DNA of 34,834 nt, from the NCBI RefSeq assembly GCF_003732485.1, contig NZ_MOAK01000066.1:7665-42498 (forward strand), read 5' to 3'. A model generated the notes under the pieces. The model saw nothing but the letters and a program-made list of their open reading frames with translations. It searched no databases and was not told where the DNA came from. Numbering within the stretch: the first letter of the stretch is position 1; every line of letters starts with the position of its first letter. The position numbers were made by a program, and so were the translations under genes. This DNA comes from Pseudomonas protegens (GTDB lineage: Bacteria; Pseudomonadota; Gammaproteobacteria; Pseudomonadales; Pseudomonadaceae). Positions 7,154 through 15,144 of this stretch are shown piece after piece.

Positions 7154-7786
7154 ATGGATCGTCAAAGCCCACCTCACCGCGTTGCAACGCCTCTAATCGC
7201 GTCAAGCACTGACAGACCCGCCGCCCACCCCCCTATCTGGCATCGCGGCCCGGACTTAATGACCTTTGGCAGCACGGGTGCGGCCATTTTGGGTTTCAGC
7301 TTTCTGGTGCTTTGGTTGTTGCCGGGCTTAGTGCTGACGATTTTGCTCCTTCTCGGGTTTGAAGCGATGCAAAGTGAACCGAACAGCGATGGGTCGAGTC
7401 TCACAATGTCGACGCTCATTCTGATGCTGATTGGTTGTGTTGTGTTCATGGGGCTGGTCTTCGCCTGGATTTTCTCTGCGGCTAGAGTGCTGGCCTTCAC
7501 GTTCGACGAAAACCAGCAACTGCTTACCCTCACGGTCACCCGTCGCGGTCGTAAGCCCACCGAAGTGCAGGTGCCATTTAGCGACATTATTTGTATCTGC
7601 CCTTACGTGCTCGCCAGTTATGACCGCGATGGCCATTTTAGTGTCGTGTGTCAGGGACCGAGGGACAAGGAGTTCGTATATCGATTGGCTGAAGGTACTT
7701 CTCTGGAAGAAATGGAGTTTCATGCTGCGTGGTTGCGAGGAATCATTGGCTCACGGATGCAGGAACTACTGAATCTGGACAAATGA
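7154..7786 (+). CDS. Two-helix membrane protein of unknown function
   Basis: This 210-residue protein has its ATG at 7154 with GGAG 8 nt upstream. An internal Met at residue 36 is an alternative start that would drop a disordered Pro-rich leader. Two membrane segments are clear, about residues 42-69 (ILGFSFLVLWLLPGLVLTIL) and 85-108 (MSTLILMLIGCVVFMGLVFA). The C-terminal 95 residues form a soluble domain that starts with a hydrophobic strand (VLAFTFDENQQLLTLTVTRR) and looks beta-rich, like a PH-type domain seen in other two-helix bacterial membrane proteins. I do not recognise a named family. It lies convergent to the LOV-GGDEF gene. Confidence 0.65.
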   Translation: MDRQSPPHRVATPLIASSTDRPAAHPPIWHRGPDLMTFGSTGAAILGFSFLVLWLLPGLVLTILLLLGFEAMQSEPNSDGSSLTMSTLILMLIGCVVFMGLVFAWIFSAARVLAFTFDENQQLLTLTVTRRGRKPTEVQVPFSDIICICPYVLASYDRDGHFSVVCQGPRDKEFVYRLAEGTSLEEMEFHAAWLRGIIGSRMQELLNLDK

Positions 7787-7969
7787 AGGAAGCGCGTTCA
7801 GGCGTTTCTTCGCCTCGATCCTGTGGTCAGCACCCTCGATTACGTCATAACCCCGGCCGGTACTGCATGGGCCGAACTGCTGCACCCTCTGTACGGCTGG
7901 CCTGGGCGTGTACCTTTCAATGGGTTATCGACAGGCGGGTGATGCAAATGCCAGTTTTTGCTACAGAGC

Positions 7970-8902
7970 CTAGAGACTAAATGATTGGTCTCTGCCGCGT
8001 TTTTTAGCTGCATAGAGCGCTTTATCGGCTTGAGCCAGTAATACGTTAGACGGGTGCAGCGGACCAAATGTATGAACTGAAAAACCGATGCTTACGGTTA
8101 AGTATCCCGTGCTGGAGGCGGAGTGCGGTATTTTTAGATCCCGAACTCGTTGGCATAGTGTTTTGACGTACAGAGAGGCTTGCTCTTTGGTCATGCCATT
8201 GGACAGGATTACAAATTCTTCGCCGCCATACCTGGCTGCAAAGTCAGAGCCACGCTGAAAGGATTTATTCAAACTGTCAGCGACGCGTATGAGCGCTTCA
8301 TCACCCGCTTGATGCCCATAAATATCATTGAAGGATTTGAAGTGATCAATATCAATCATGGCAAGCGTCAATGAGTCGCCATTGCGGCAGGCAATTTTCC
8401 ATTGGATTTCGAACTGCGTATCAAAAAAACGGCGATTGTATATCCCCGTGAGCCCGTCTTTTATGGACAGTTGCTCGAAGTGTATTTTCATTTCCTCGAG
8501 AGACTGATGCTCGTCGCGAAGTTGCTGCTGTATTATCACTCTCGATGTTACATCTTTTTGGATGCCGATAAAGTTAGTGACAGTCCCTTTCTCATCATGG
8601 ATTGGCGATATGCTTAACTCATTCCAAAACATGGTTCCATCCTTGCGGTAGTTTCGCAAGGTTACAAGGCAGTACTCGCCTTTTTTTACAGCGTCGTGAA
8701 TAAGTTCCAGTTCAGGTTGATCTCTGTCGTTTCTTTGTAGATATCGACAGTTGATGTTGGTGATTTCTTCGGATGCGTAGCCGGTCATCCGCTCAAAAGC
8801 AGGGTTTACAAATATCAACGGATTGTCGTCAATGCAGTTGTCGGAGATGGTGATCCCGTCTCGCGAATCCATAACTGCTTGTTTAAGTATTTCAATCTTC
8901 AT
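7970..8902 (-). CDS. LOV-domain diguanylate cyclase (blue-light photoreceptor)
   Basis: This is a 310-residue LOV-GGDEF protein. The N-terminal PAS domain (about residues 5-120) carries the full LOV signature: NCRYLQ with photoreactive Cys52, NYRKDGTMFWNELSISPI with flavin-contacting Asn84 and Asn94, and FIGIQKDVT with Gln115. A short coiled linker (about 121-143) joins the GGDEF domain (about 148-310). The active site is RYGGEEF (224-230), preceded by a complete RxxD inhibitory site (R217-D220) and MIDIDHFKSFND (182-193). It should make cyclic di-GMP from two GTP when blue light forms the flavin-cysteinyl adduct. There is no transmembrane segment. The ATG at 8902 has only a weak ribosome site (GGATC). 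No partner genes adjoin it. Confidence 0.92.
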   Translation of the reverse strand: MKIEILKQAVMDSRDGITISDNCIDDNPLIFVNPAFERMTGYASEEITNINCRYLQRNDRDQPELELIHDAVKKGEYCLVTLRNYRKDGTMFWNELSISPIHDEKGTVTNFIGIQKDVTSRVIIQQQLRDEHQSLEEMKIHFEQLSIKDGLTGIYNRRFFDTQFEIQWKIACRNGDSLTLAMIDIDHFKSFNDIYGHQAGDEALIRVADSLNKSFQRGSDFAARYGGEEFVILSNGMTKEQASLYVKTLCQRVRDLKIPHSASSTGYLTVSIGFSVHTFGPLHPSNVLLAQADKALYAAKKRGRDQSFSL

Positions 8903-9312
8903 ACATGATCCATTAATAGGAGCGAAGGATAAGGATTGTTTTTAAGTGATGTAATGCCGAAGCGTGACAAGGGGTTGAGTGTTCTATTTTTTCATTGTAG
9001 TCGCTGAAGAACTCAATGCCTGTTTTTCTATGCCCTCTATAGTAATTACGATTGAGTTCAGTAAAAAAGCGCTGCTGAAATGCCGACAGCTGCGCTGAAT
9101 CTCTTCAAAAGTGACGAAACTTTTAGGGGAAGGGCACTATCTTTGCCAGCGACTTAACGTATCGTTTTTTTTCGTGCGACCGCTTGGTGGCCGGTAGATT
9201 CTGGCCCTTACGTGAACATTTCCCGCCCTCTCGTTGGTGATTATGAACAAGCGAGCTGTTCGAGTCGCACTCCAAATCGGACAGTTGGATTGAAAACAGT
9301 TCGCCATGGCCG
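8903..9312. other. Intergenic region without a gene
   Basis: This stretch of about 410 bp is AT-rich near the LOV-GGDEF start. I see no open frame with a ribosome site, no repeat and no clear hairpin. It presumably contains the promoter of the LOV-GGDEF gene. Confidence 0.5.
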
Positions 9313-10287
9313 CTAGCGCAATTGCCGTGGTGTTGCGTTCAGCATCTTTTTCATCAGTCGCCGCAGGGAGGTGGCGTCTTTGTATCCGACGTGTTCGGCA
9401 ATGGTGTCGATTGAATATTTACTGTTTGCCAGCAGTTCTCGGGCTTTATTGGCCTGGACTCGTTGGATCAGCCGTAACGGGCTATAACCGGTTGCCTTGT
9501 GGACGTGTCGAGACAAGGTCCGTTCTGACAAACCAAAGCTGGAGGCGAGTGCACTGACACTGATAGTCGCTGGTAGCGAGTCTTCAATATGGGCCGTCAA
9601 CTGTGCGATCAATTCGTTCCCCTGAGCCATCATTGCCGGAACCATGAAGGGCGATTGTAATTGCCTGCCATCTATCAGTAGCGCCCTTGCAACGGCATCA
9701 GCCAAAGCCGGGGAGAAGCGGCTTCGCAGAAGATGCAACATCAGATCACTATGACCCAGTGCTGCGCCCGCAGTGATCAACGGCGGGTCGATGATGACCA
9801 TGCGATCGGCATCTACCTGGCACTCAGGTGCCCACTGCCGGAGCAAGGGGGCCAGCCACCAGGAAGTGGTCACACAGTGCCCGGCGAGCAGGTTCGCAGC
9901 CTGCAGGACGAATACCCCAGAACAGGATGCGGCTACGTCGCCCCCTGATTGCACGTGGGAGAGTAATGCCGGAATCAACAGCGCAATATCCGCCTGTTTC
10001 AATCGGTGTTCGAGTGTAAGGGCATCGGCGACTCCGATGCCGGGGATAATCCAGCAAGAGCGGTCATCGAATCGAGTGGTCAAGGGCTGAACGGCAATTT
10101 GCATGCCGTGGCCGAGTGTCACGCAATCCGTGTCCACCCCGCAGATCTCCCAGCGTGGTACGGCAGTGCCTTGTCGCTGAGCGATTACGGCTGCTGTCGA
10201 AAGGATGTCCAGAGTCAGGGCGACACTGGAGGCGAAGGCGCCATTGGCGACCAAAATCGTGAAGTCGTTCATTGGCTGATTATGCAT
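9313..10287 (-). CDS. AraC-family regulator with DJ-1/PfpI-like domain (GlxA type)
   Basis: This regulator has about 324 residues. The frame opens with a TTG at 10299. I prefer the first ATG at 10287; ATG 10272 (MNDFTILVANGAF) is also possible, and none has a strong ribosome site. The N-terminal half (about residues 6-195) is a DJ-1/PfpI-like domain with the nucleophile-elbow segment GGDVAASCSGVFVLQAANLL, as in GlxA-type regulators. The C-terminal half is an AraC DNA-binding domain with two helix-turn-helix units (SVSALASSFGLSERTLSRHV and SIDTIAEHVGYKDATSLRRL). It is divergent from the tautomerase gene with about 80 bp between them, so it probably controls that gene (inference). Confidence 0.9.
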   Translation of the reverse strand: MHNQPMNDFTILVANGAFASSVALTLDILSTAAVIAQRQGTAVPRWEICGVDTDCVTLGHGMQIAVQPLTTRFDDRSCWIIPGIGVADALTLEHRLKQADIALLIPALLSHVQSGGDVAASCSGVFVLQAANLLAGHCVTTSWWLAPLLRQWAPECQVDADRMVIIDPPLITAGAALGHSDLMLHLLRSRFSPALADAVARALLIDGRQLQSPFMVPAMMAQGNELIAQLTAHIEDSLPATISVSALASSFGLSERTLSRHVHKATGYSPLRLIQRVQANKARELLANSKYSIDTIAEHVGYKDATSLRRLMKKMLNATPRQLR

Positions 10288-10368
10288 GAAAGATGTCAAA
10301 TCGGTCTCTGGTTGCAGGGTTGCATGACAGGCTTAATGACGCCTCCATTTCATCGAGCGTTAACCGGT

Positions 10369-10818
10369 ATGCCAAATATTTTGATCAAAGTGCCCCAAGG
10401 TTCTTTTTCTCCCGAGCAACGGGCACGGCTTTGCGAAGAGGTTACGAAAGTGGCCGTGGCAGTCGAACAAATCGGCGATGATCCTCGTCAACAGGGGCTG
10501 TGTTGGACGCTCATTGATGAAGTGCCTGCAGGTGCCTGGACATGCGGCGCGATGGATATCAGCGCTCGGGCCATTCCCTGCATCGTGCAGGTCAAGGTTC
10601 CTGACGGCGTGTTGAATGAGGCGATGCGCAGCGACTATGTGAAGCGTTTGCATCAGGCTGTCAGCCAGGCGCAAGCAGCCGGCGATCAACGGATCATCAT
10701 GACTTCTATCATCCTTGATGAAGTCAAAGATGGTTTATGGGCTGCGAATGGAGAGATTTGGCACTTGGCTGATTTCATTCAAGCGGCTGGATACCGACAT
10801 CTGCAAGGGCCGGCATAG
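10369..10818 (+). CDS. Tautomerase superfamily protein
   Basis: This 149-residue protein begins MPNILIKVPQGSFSPEQRAR. I chose the ATG at 10369, rather than earlier in-frame starts, because 4-oxalocrotonate-type tautomerases use the Pro exposed after Met removal as catalytic base. The ribosome site is weak. The length is about twice that of a small tautomerase, with a second unit starting near CIVQVKVPDGVLNEAMRSDY, so it looks like a fused two-unit member such as the MSAD or cis-CaaD type. It probably isomerises or hydrates a small unsaturated or halogenated acid. The substrate cannot be read from the sequence. The divergent AraC-type gene is the likely regulator. Confidence 0.82.
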   Translation: MPNILIKVPQGSFSPEQRARLCEEVTKVAVAVEQIGDDPRQQGLCWTLIDEVPAGAWTCGAMDISARAIPCIVQVKVPDGVLNEAMRSDYVKRLHQAVSQAQAAGDQRIIMTSIILDEVKDGLWAANGEIWHLADFIQAAGYRHLQGPA

Positions 10819-10869
10819 GAGAAAGGCAGCGCACTGGGTTTGTGGCAGTTATGGGGCGCAAGCGGCCCG

Positions 10870-10975
10870 TCATGAAAATGAAATCAAATAGTAGGCTACG
10901 TAGGCCTTGCGCTCGGCGAAGTGGTCTTCGTAGGTGCGCTTGCCCTGGCTGCCCAGGTGGCTCGCAAGCCTGAGC
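10870..10975 (-). pseudogene. C-terminal fragment of an unidentified protein
   Basis: On the minus strand about 34 codons ending in TGA at 10870-10872 read LRLASHLGSQGKRTYEDHFA, then ERKAYVAYYLISFS. This looks like a genuine charged C-terminal helix and not a shadow frame. It breaks off where the plus-strand GH19 homology begins near 10960. I do not recognise the parent protein. Confidence 0.3.
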
Positions 10976-11310
10976 AGATCGCAAACATCGTGTATGGCGG
11001 CCGGATGGGCAATGCGCTGCCGGGTGATGGCTGGAAGTACCGAGGGCGCGGCCTGATCCAATTGACCGGTGCAAACAACTACCGTACCGCTGGCGCTGCC
11101 CTGGGCCTGGACTTAGTGAATCACCCTGAACTGGTGGAACAACCCGAGGCGGCTGCGATGGTCGCTGGCTGGTTCTGGCAGTCAAACGGGCTCAACGAAC
11201 TGGCCGACTCGGGCCAGTTCGCCAAGATCACCCGAACCATCAACGGCGGGCTGACTGGCCAGGCCGAACGGGTGGCCCTGCGCGATCTGGCCGCGAAGGT
11301 GCTGGCATGA
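10921..11310 (+). pseudogene. Truncated GH19 endolysin/chitinase (prophage remnant)
   Basis: About 115 codons from near 10960 match the C-terminal two-thirds of phage GH19 endolysins: RKPEQIANIVYGGRMGN, GWKYRGRGLIQLTGANNY, AAMVAGWFWQSNGLNELAD and ITRTINGGLTGQAERVALRD. Intact enzymes carry both catalytic Glu residues further upstream. That part is missing and replaced by unrelated sequence, so the product cannot cleave peptidoglycan or chitin. There is no ribosome site at the first ATG or GTG. The stop overlaps the start of a broken spanin-like gene, the usual lysis-cassette order. A second, different GH19 remnant lies at 19,368-19,766. Confidence 0.8.
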
Positions 11311-11494
11311 ACGCCCTGCTGCTGAAGGTCTGCGACGCCGCTCTGGTAGCGCTGCTAATGGTCGTGCTGGCGGCCAGGCGGCAGCTTCCCGCGCCGTCCT
11401 AGTGCTTGCCGACGTGCTCAAGCGCGCTGATCAAAGAGCGGAAGATCTGGCAGCAGATGCTGATCAAAGCCGGAGCAGGGGGAGTAACGTGTGA
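11307..11494 (+). pseudogene. Broken Rz-like spanin gene (prophage remnant)
   Basis: The ATG at 11307 overlaps the endolysin TGA (ATGA). It encodes a membrane helix (MNALLLKVCDAALVALLMVV) and stops early at 11401-11403. In another frame the sequence continues as GQAAASRAVLVLADVLKRAD and further charged residues to a TGA at 11492-11494. This resembles the periplasmic coiled region of an inner-membrane spanin. A frameshift or internal deletion near 11375 explains both. It is not functional as written. Confidence 0.55.
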
Positions 11495-11688
11495 GCAGGC
11501 CTATGATGCTCTGGTCAAGCCACCAGGGTAGTGCCGTGAAGCGAACCATTGAAGGAATGATTGAGGTGGGCGAGCCACTGATTCGCGAGGCTATTGAAGC
11601 TCTGCGCACCTACCACAACGCTCAAGCAGCCGGTGTACCGGTAGAAGAGATCGAGCGCCTGCGGTTGTCGCTAAAGTTCGTTGCGTAA
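11491..11688 (+). CDS. Small phage-derived protein, probably truncated
   Basis: This is a 65-codon frame from a GTG at 11491 that overlaps the stop of the broken spanin frame; a second GTG at 11536 would give 50 residues. The helical core VKRTIEGMIEVGEPLIREAI followed by EALRTYHNAQAAG and EEIERLRL resembles short proteins found after lysis genes in Pseudomonas prophages, which normally run longer. The last codons overlap the convergent GNAT gene, so the 3' end was probably lost there. Confidence 0.45.
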   Translation: MSRPMMLWSSHQGSAVKRTIEGMIEVGEPLIREAIEALRTYHNAQAAGVPVEEIERLRLSLKFVA

Positions 11689-12108
11689 TTCAAATCGATG
11701 CATTTCATCATCAAGGCCTGTGTACTTCCAGCCAACTGAGGAGAAGAATGCTTTTGCCTCAGCATTCTGAGGTGAGACGAAAGCTACCCATCCGCTACAA
11801 GGAGGATGCCCAGACCATTTGATGGTCTCGTATAAAGCGTTACGACCGAGCCCTTGCTTCTTGTAAGCAGGAGACACCGCGATGTCCGTTATGCCATGCA
11901 GCTCATGAGGCGCGGGATGCCAGGCGCACCCTATAAGCGCCACCGGTTGATTATCCTCAATCGCTACAAGTTGAATGCCGTTGTCTTCATTCATTACGGC
12001 GTCTAGCCATTCCTGGTCGAGAGGTCCCAGCTCTTGATTGAGTTGGGGGTCTTTGAACCAGTCTTGGATCCAGGCCCAATCCTCTCGTATAAGTCGCCTA
12101 AGTTTCAT
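11671..12108 (-). CDS. GNAT-family N-acetyltransferase
   Basis: This is a 145-residue protein. The ATG at 12108 has GGAG about 8 nt upstream. It begins MKLRRLIREDWAWIQDWFKD. The GNAT core is visible as HGITDIAVSPAYKKQGLGRN (acetyl-CoA pyrophosphate loop, about residues 70-90) and FVSPQNAEAKAFFSSVGWKY. The substrate is unknown. The gene is in reverse orientation between fragments of a phage lysis cassette and overlaps the small phage frame by 18 bp. Its codon use is less GC-rich than nearby core genes. It looks like a cargo gene acquired with, or into, the remnant. Confidence 0.78.
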   Translation of the reverse strand: MKLRRLIREDWAWIQDWFKDPQLNQELGPLDQEWLDAVMNEDNGIQLVAIEDNQPVALIGCAWHPAPHELHGITDIAVSPAYKKQGLGRNALYETIKWSGHPPCSGWVAFVSPQNAEAKAFFSSVGWKYTGLDDEMHRFELRNEL

Positions 12109-12178
12109 GGTGACGCTCCGTTGCTAGCCCACGCATCGTAGCATAAGGCAGCCAACGGAATTTGGTTGCAAGAGGGTT

Positions 12179-12382
12179 GAGCACGAGACCCGCACCGTGC
12201 GAGTCGAGGTGCCTGTGCAGGTGCCGTGCCGATCTCCAGAAGTGGCGGTACCGCCCTGGGTTGCGGCCAGTCTGCGCAAGTCCGACAGCTTAGAAGTGAA
12301 GGTGCGGGCGCTGCTGACAGAGCGCCGGCAGAGGATCGGGTATGAGCGGCTTCTGGTCGCGACTGTGTCAGCCTGTCAATGA
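12179..12382 (+). pseudogene. 5'-truncated phage lysis protein (Rz1/LysC-like remnant)
   Basis: The open frame reads VEHETRTVRVEVPVQVPCRS, then PEVAVPPWVAASLRKSDSLE and VKVRALLTERRQRIGYERLL, ending at TGA 12380-12382. From memory this matches the C-terminal part of small phage proteins encoded after the spanin genes. There is no start signal; the frame fades where the GNAT gene's upstream region begins. It abuts the convergent yedK stop with no gap. Confidence 0.5.
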
Positions 12383-13090
12383 TCAGCCATTGTTCACCAC
12401 ATCGCCCCCTGCGGGCTTGGTCATGGGTTCGATCAGATCCGCGCCGTGATTCCTGACGTTGCCAACGGCGGCGCTCACCTTGAACCACTCGAAGCCCTCG
12501 GCGGGCTCGCCCTGGTGCAGGGCCATCTGCTCGGCGCGTTCCTTGGGCGTTGCTGGGTCTAGCCATTTCCGGGCCTGCTCCGGGGTCAGGGCCACCGGCC
12601 GGCGGTCGTGAATATCGACCATGCCGCCGGCACTATCTGCCGTGATTATCACAAAGCCGTCGTGCTCGCCCTGGTCCGGGGTTGGAAGCTGTCCGATCGA
12701 GGCACAGAGAATCGGCGAGCCGTCACGGTGACGGATCAGATAGGGCTGCTTCTTCGGGCCGCCTTCGTCCACCCATTCAAACCAGTTGTCTATTGGGCAT
12801 AGGGCCCGGTGTGGCCAGATCTGGCGGAAGAAGGGCCCGTGGGCGACTTTCTCGACGCGTGCATTGATCGGCGCAGCGCGGTTGGTGGCCCAATGTGGCC
12901 GCCAACCCCAGCGCACGGCGTCAGCGTGTAACGTGTCGTCGGCGACGTGGAAGAGGGCGAGCTGCATCGTCGGCGCCGCGTTGTAGCGCCCCAGGGGCTG
13001 ATCACCGACGTTATTGATCAGGGCCCCGGGCATGCTCAGGGCTGCGACGAAATCATGAATGCCACGGTACTGGGAAAGGCGCCCGCACAT
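12383..13090 (-). CDS. yedK: SRAP-family (YedK/HMCES) abasic-site crosslinking protein
   Basis: This is a 235-residue protein. I chose the second ATG (13090) over the one at 13096. GAGGA lies 7 nt before it, and it places Cys2 directly after Met, which is needed because the freed Cys2 amine and thiol crosslink abasic DNA. Expected active-site residues are present: C2 in MCGRLS, N77 in INARVE, E105 in NWFEWVD and H161 in DIHDRRPVAL. The WGWRPHW motif is also there. The protein forms a thiazolidine crosslink with abasic sites in single-stranded DNA and shields them. Its position beside phage remnants fits the frequent presence of SRAP genes in Pseudomonas prophage regions. Confidence 0.92.
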   Translation of the reverse strand: MCGRLSQYRGIHDFVAALSMPGALINNVGDQPLGRYNAAPTMQLALFHVADDTLHADAVRWGWRPHWATNRAAPINARVEKVAHGPFFRQIWPHRALCPIDNWFEWVDEGGPKKQPYLIRHRDGSPILCASIGQLPTPDQGEHDGFVIITADSAGGMVDIHDRRPVALTPEQARKWLDPATPKERAEQMALHQGEPAEGFEWFKVSAAVGNVRNHGADLIEPMTKPAGGDVVNNG

Positions 13091-13157
13091 GGTCATGTCC
13101 TCAATGCCTGCTTCAACTGTAGATCAGGCACCGAACGCTTTCCTTGGCGGGGCAGCT

Positions 13158-15032
13158 CTACTGGGGCGTGTCTCCCAACAGCGCCGCTACGAAACGGTTA
13201 TGGAACACACCCTGTGGATCGCAGCTTCTGCGGTAGGAATCGAAGGCCTTGATTCTGGCACCGCGCCGCGTCGCCAGATCCTTGAGGAACGCCGGGTTGA
13301 ACGGTGGCGAAAATGTTCCAGCGGGGCGACTCGGGTCGTAGAAACCGAACATCTTGCCGGTGTGCGGCATTCCTCCCAGGGCCACCCAGGCGCGCTCGAT
13401 GTCGGCGAAGAAGTGCAGCAGGAGCTGGGGGTATTCAGCCCCCGCGACGGCCGGTACGTAACCGATCAGGTCCAGATTGACGAAGGTCGCGTTGGGGGTT
13501 TCGGTGTAGGTTCCGGCCAGTACGCTGTCGCCGCCACGGACGAAGCGGAACTCCATGGGGGCAACCAGCAGGAAGTCGCTGGAACGCTTGAGGCGCTCCA
13601 TGACCGCGTCAAGACCCTGCCAGGCCTTGCCCAGCCCTGAGTCATCGAGTGCCGGGAGTTCGATGAAATAAGACATGAAGATCACCCGCGACGCCCGGGT
13701 CAGCCACAAGTCGGAGTAGACAGCCGCAGCCTGATCGAAGAGCGTTTCGATGGTGAGGTAGCCCGCATCGATGATCGCGTTGGCCGCCGTTTTGTTTCCA
13801 AGATACTGCGCCGCAATCAGGGGCGGTTCGAGGATCGGCTCCATCGGTATCAAATAGGGCGCGCCGAAGATGTTTTCTTGCGCCAGGGCGCAGGCATCGG
13901 GAACGCTTGCCTTCAGGTTCGGAATCTTCGTCGCTGGGGACGAAACCAGGTCCCACCACAGGATGAGGAAGTTGTGGGTGTACGGATTGACGAAGGACTC
14001 AACGCGGTCATGGCTCGCGAGCAGGGTCTTGAATTGGGCAATGAACGCCTGCTGATCGTTACAGGTGATGTTGCCCTCCTTGCCCGATTTCAAGGTCGTG
14101 GCCCAGGGGCGTGGCATCACCTCAACGGTGACCGAGGTGACGATTCCCAGGGCCCCCAGAGAGACGCGGGCGAACTGCAGGGGCGACCAGCCATCCACCG
14201 CTGGGGTCTGTGTGTCGAGGGTCCTTACCTGGCCATCCGGGCCCATGATGCTGAACGCCGAGACCGTTTCCGCGAAGATCGGCGCGTTGATGGTGGCACC
14301 GTGCACGTCCACCGCGGTCATCCCGCCAAGGCTGAAAAAACCGCCGGCGGTCACGGTCTTGAGCATCATGTCGTGGCCCGTCAGAAACGCATCCAGTGCA
14401 TCCTCGCGTACACCCGTGTTCACCGTGACCTTGGTTTCGGAGGGGTGCAGCACGATGGACTGATTGCCCTCGGGCCCCAGGTCCTTGTAGCAGGAGAGGT
14501 CGATCAGCCAGCGCGCCGGGTTCGGCGCGAGGCGATTGTCTTCGGCTACCAGGGCCGGCTGCGCGTGCCGCTGGCCGGAAACGCGGACAGTCGCGCCAGC
14601 CAGTACGGCTTGACTGACGATGGCCTGGAGTTCAACCAGGTTCGTCGGCGAGAAGTAATATTCCCCATCGATCGACATTGTATGAACGATGTTCTGAGCC
14701 CAGTTCCTCCACGGCAGAGGCTGGACCTTGAAGTCCAGGGTCGTTCCTGTCACTTCGTAAGCTGCCAGCCTGCCGTTATCTGCCGACTGCACCAGGGGCG
14801 TCCCTCGACTACTTGTTCCAAGCACTGCACAAACATAAGGGGCCACCCCGATCGCATCGGCTGGAACTCCGAGCGACGAAAGTGCCGGGCTTACCTTGTA
14901 CAGGCCGTTGTTGAAGTTGCCGCTGTTCCAGGCTGAGGTATGCCAGCTTCCCTTCGAATCAAACCACTGAATCGAAAAGTTCATGATGAAGATGCCATTG
15001 TTAAGGCAGCCAATGCGCTCGACTTTTCTCAT
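13158..15032 (-). CDS. Cholesterol-oxidase-like FAD-linked oxidase with an N-terminal beta domain
   Basis: This is a 624-residue protein. I chose the ATG at 15032 because it aligns residue for residue with the start of the next gene upstream (15145-15471); the ribosome site is weak (TGGA). Residues 1-107 are a copy of that small protein. Residues about 108-624 are a VAO-type FAD oxidase: YYFSPTNLVELQAIVSQAVL, VRVSGQRHAQPALV with His156 in the place of the flavin-linking His, TAGGFFSLGGMTAVDVHGAT, and FARVSLGALGIVTSVTVEVM. The C-terminal part ends FDSYRRSCDPQGVFHNRFVA. The overall pattern is that of type II (covalent-FAD) cholesterol oxidases from Brevibacterium. The substrate is inferred and other alcohols are possible. 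There is no signal peptide. Confidence 0.75.
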   Translation of the reverse strand: MRKVERIGCLNNGIFIMNFSIQWFDSKGSWHTSAWNSGNFNNGLYKVSPALSSLGVPADAIGVAPYVCAVLGTSSRGTPLVQSADNGRLAAYEVTGTTLDFKVQPLPWRNWAQNIVHTMSIDGEYYFSPTNLVELQAIVSQAVLAGATVRVSGQRHAQPALVAEDNRLAPNPARWLIDLSCYKDLGPEGNQSIVLHPSETKVTVNTGVREDALDAFLTGHDMMLKTVTAGGFFSLGGMTAVDVHGATINAPIFAETVSAFSIMGPDGQVRTLDTQTPAVDGWSPLQFARVSLGALGIVTSVTVEVMPRPWATTLKSGKEGNITCNDQQAFIAQFKTLLASHDRVESFVNPYTHNFLILWWDLVSSPATKIPNLKASVPDACALAQENIFGAPYLIPMEPILEPPLIAAQYLGNKTAANAIIDAGYLTIETLFDQAAAVYSDLWLTRASRVIFMSYFIELPALDDSGLGKAWQGLDAVMERLKRSSDFLLVAPMEFRFVRGGDSVLAGTYTETPNATFVNLDLIGYVPAVAGAEYPQLLLHFFADIERAWVALGGMPHTGKMFGFYDPSRPAGTFSPPFNPAFLKDLATRRGARIKAFDSYRRSCDPQGVFHNRFVAALLGDTPQ

Positions 15033-15144
15033 GGTGATGTCCAGTTGGGTGGTGGCGGCATGAAACATGCGGTCGATGAAATGCGCTGGCGCCAACCCTC
15101 CATGGAGCATTGGCGCCAGGCATCATCGGGACAAGGGTTGCGGT

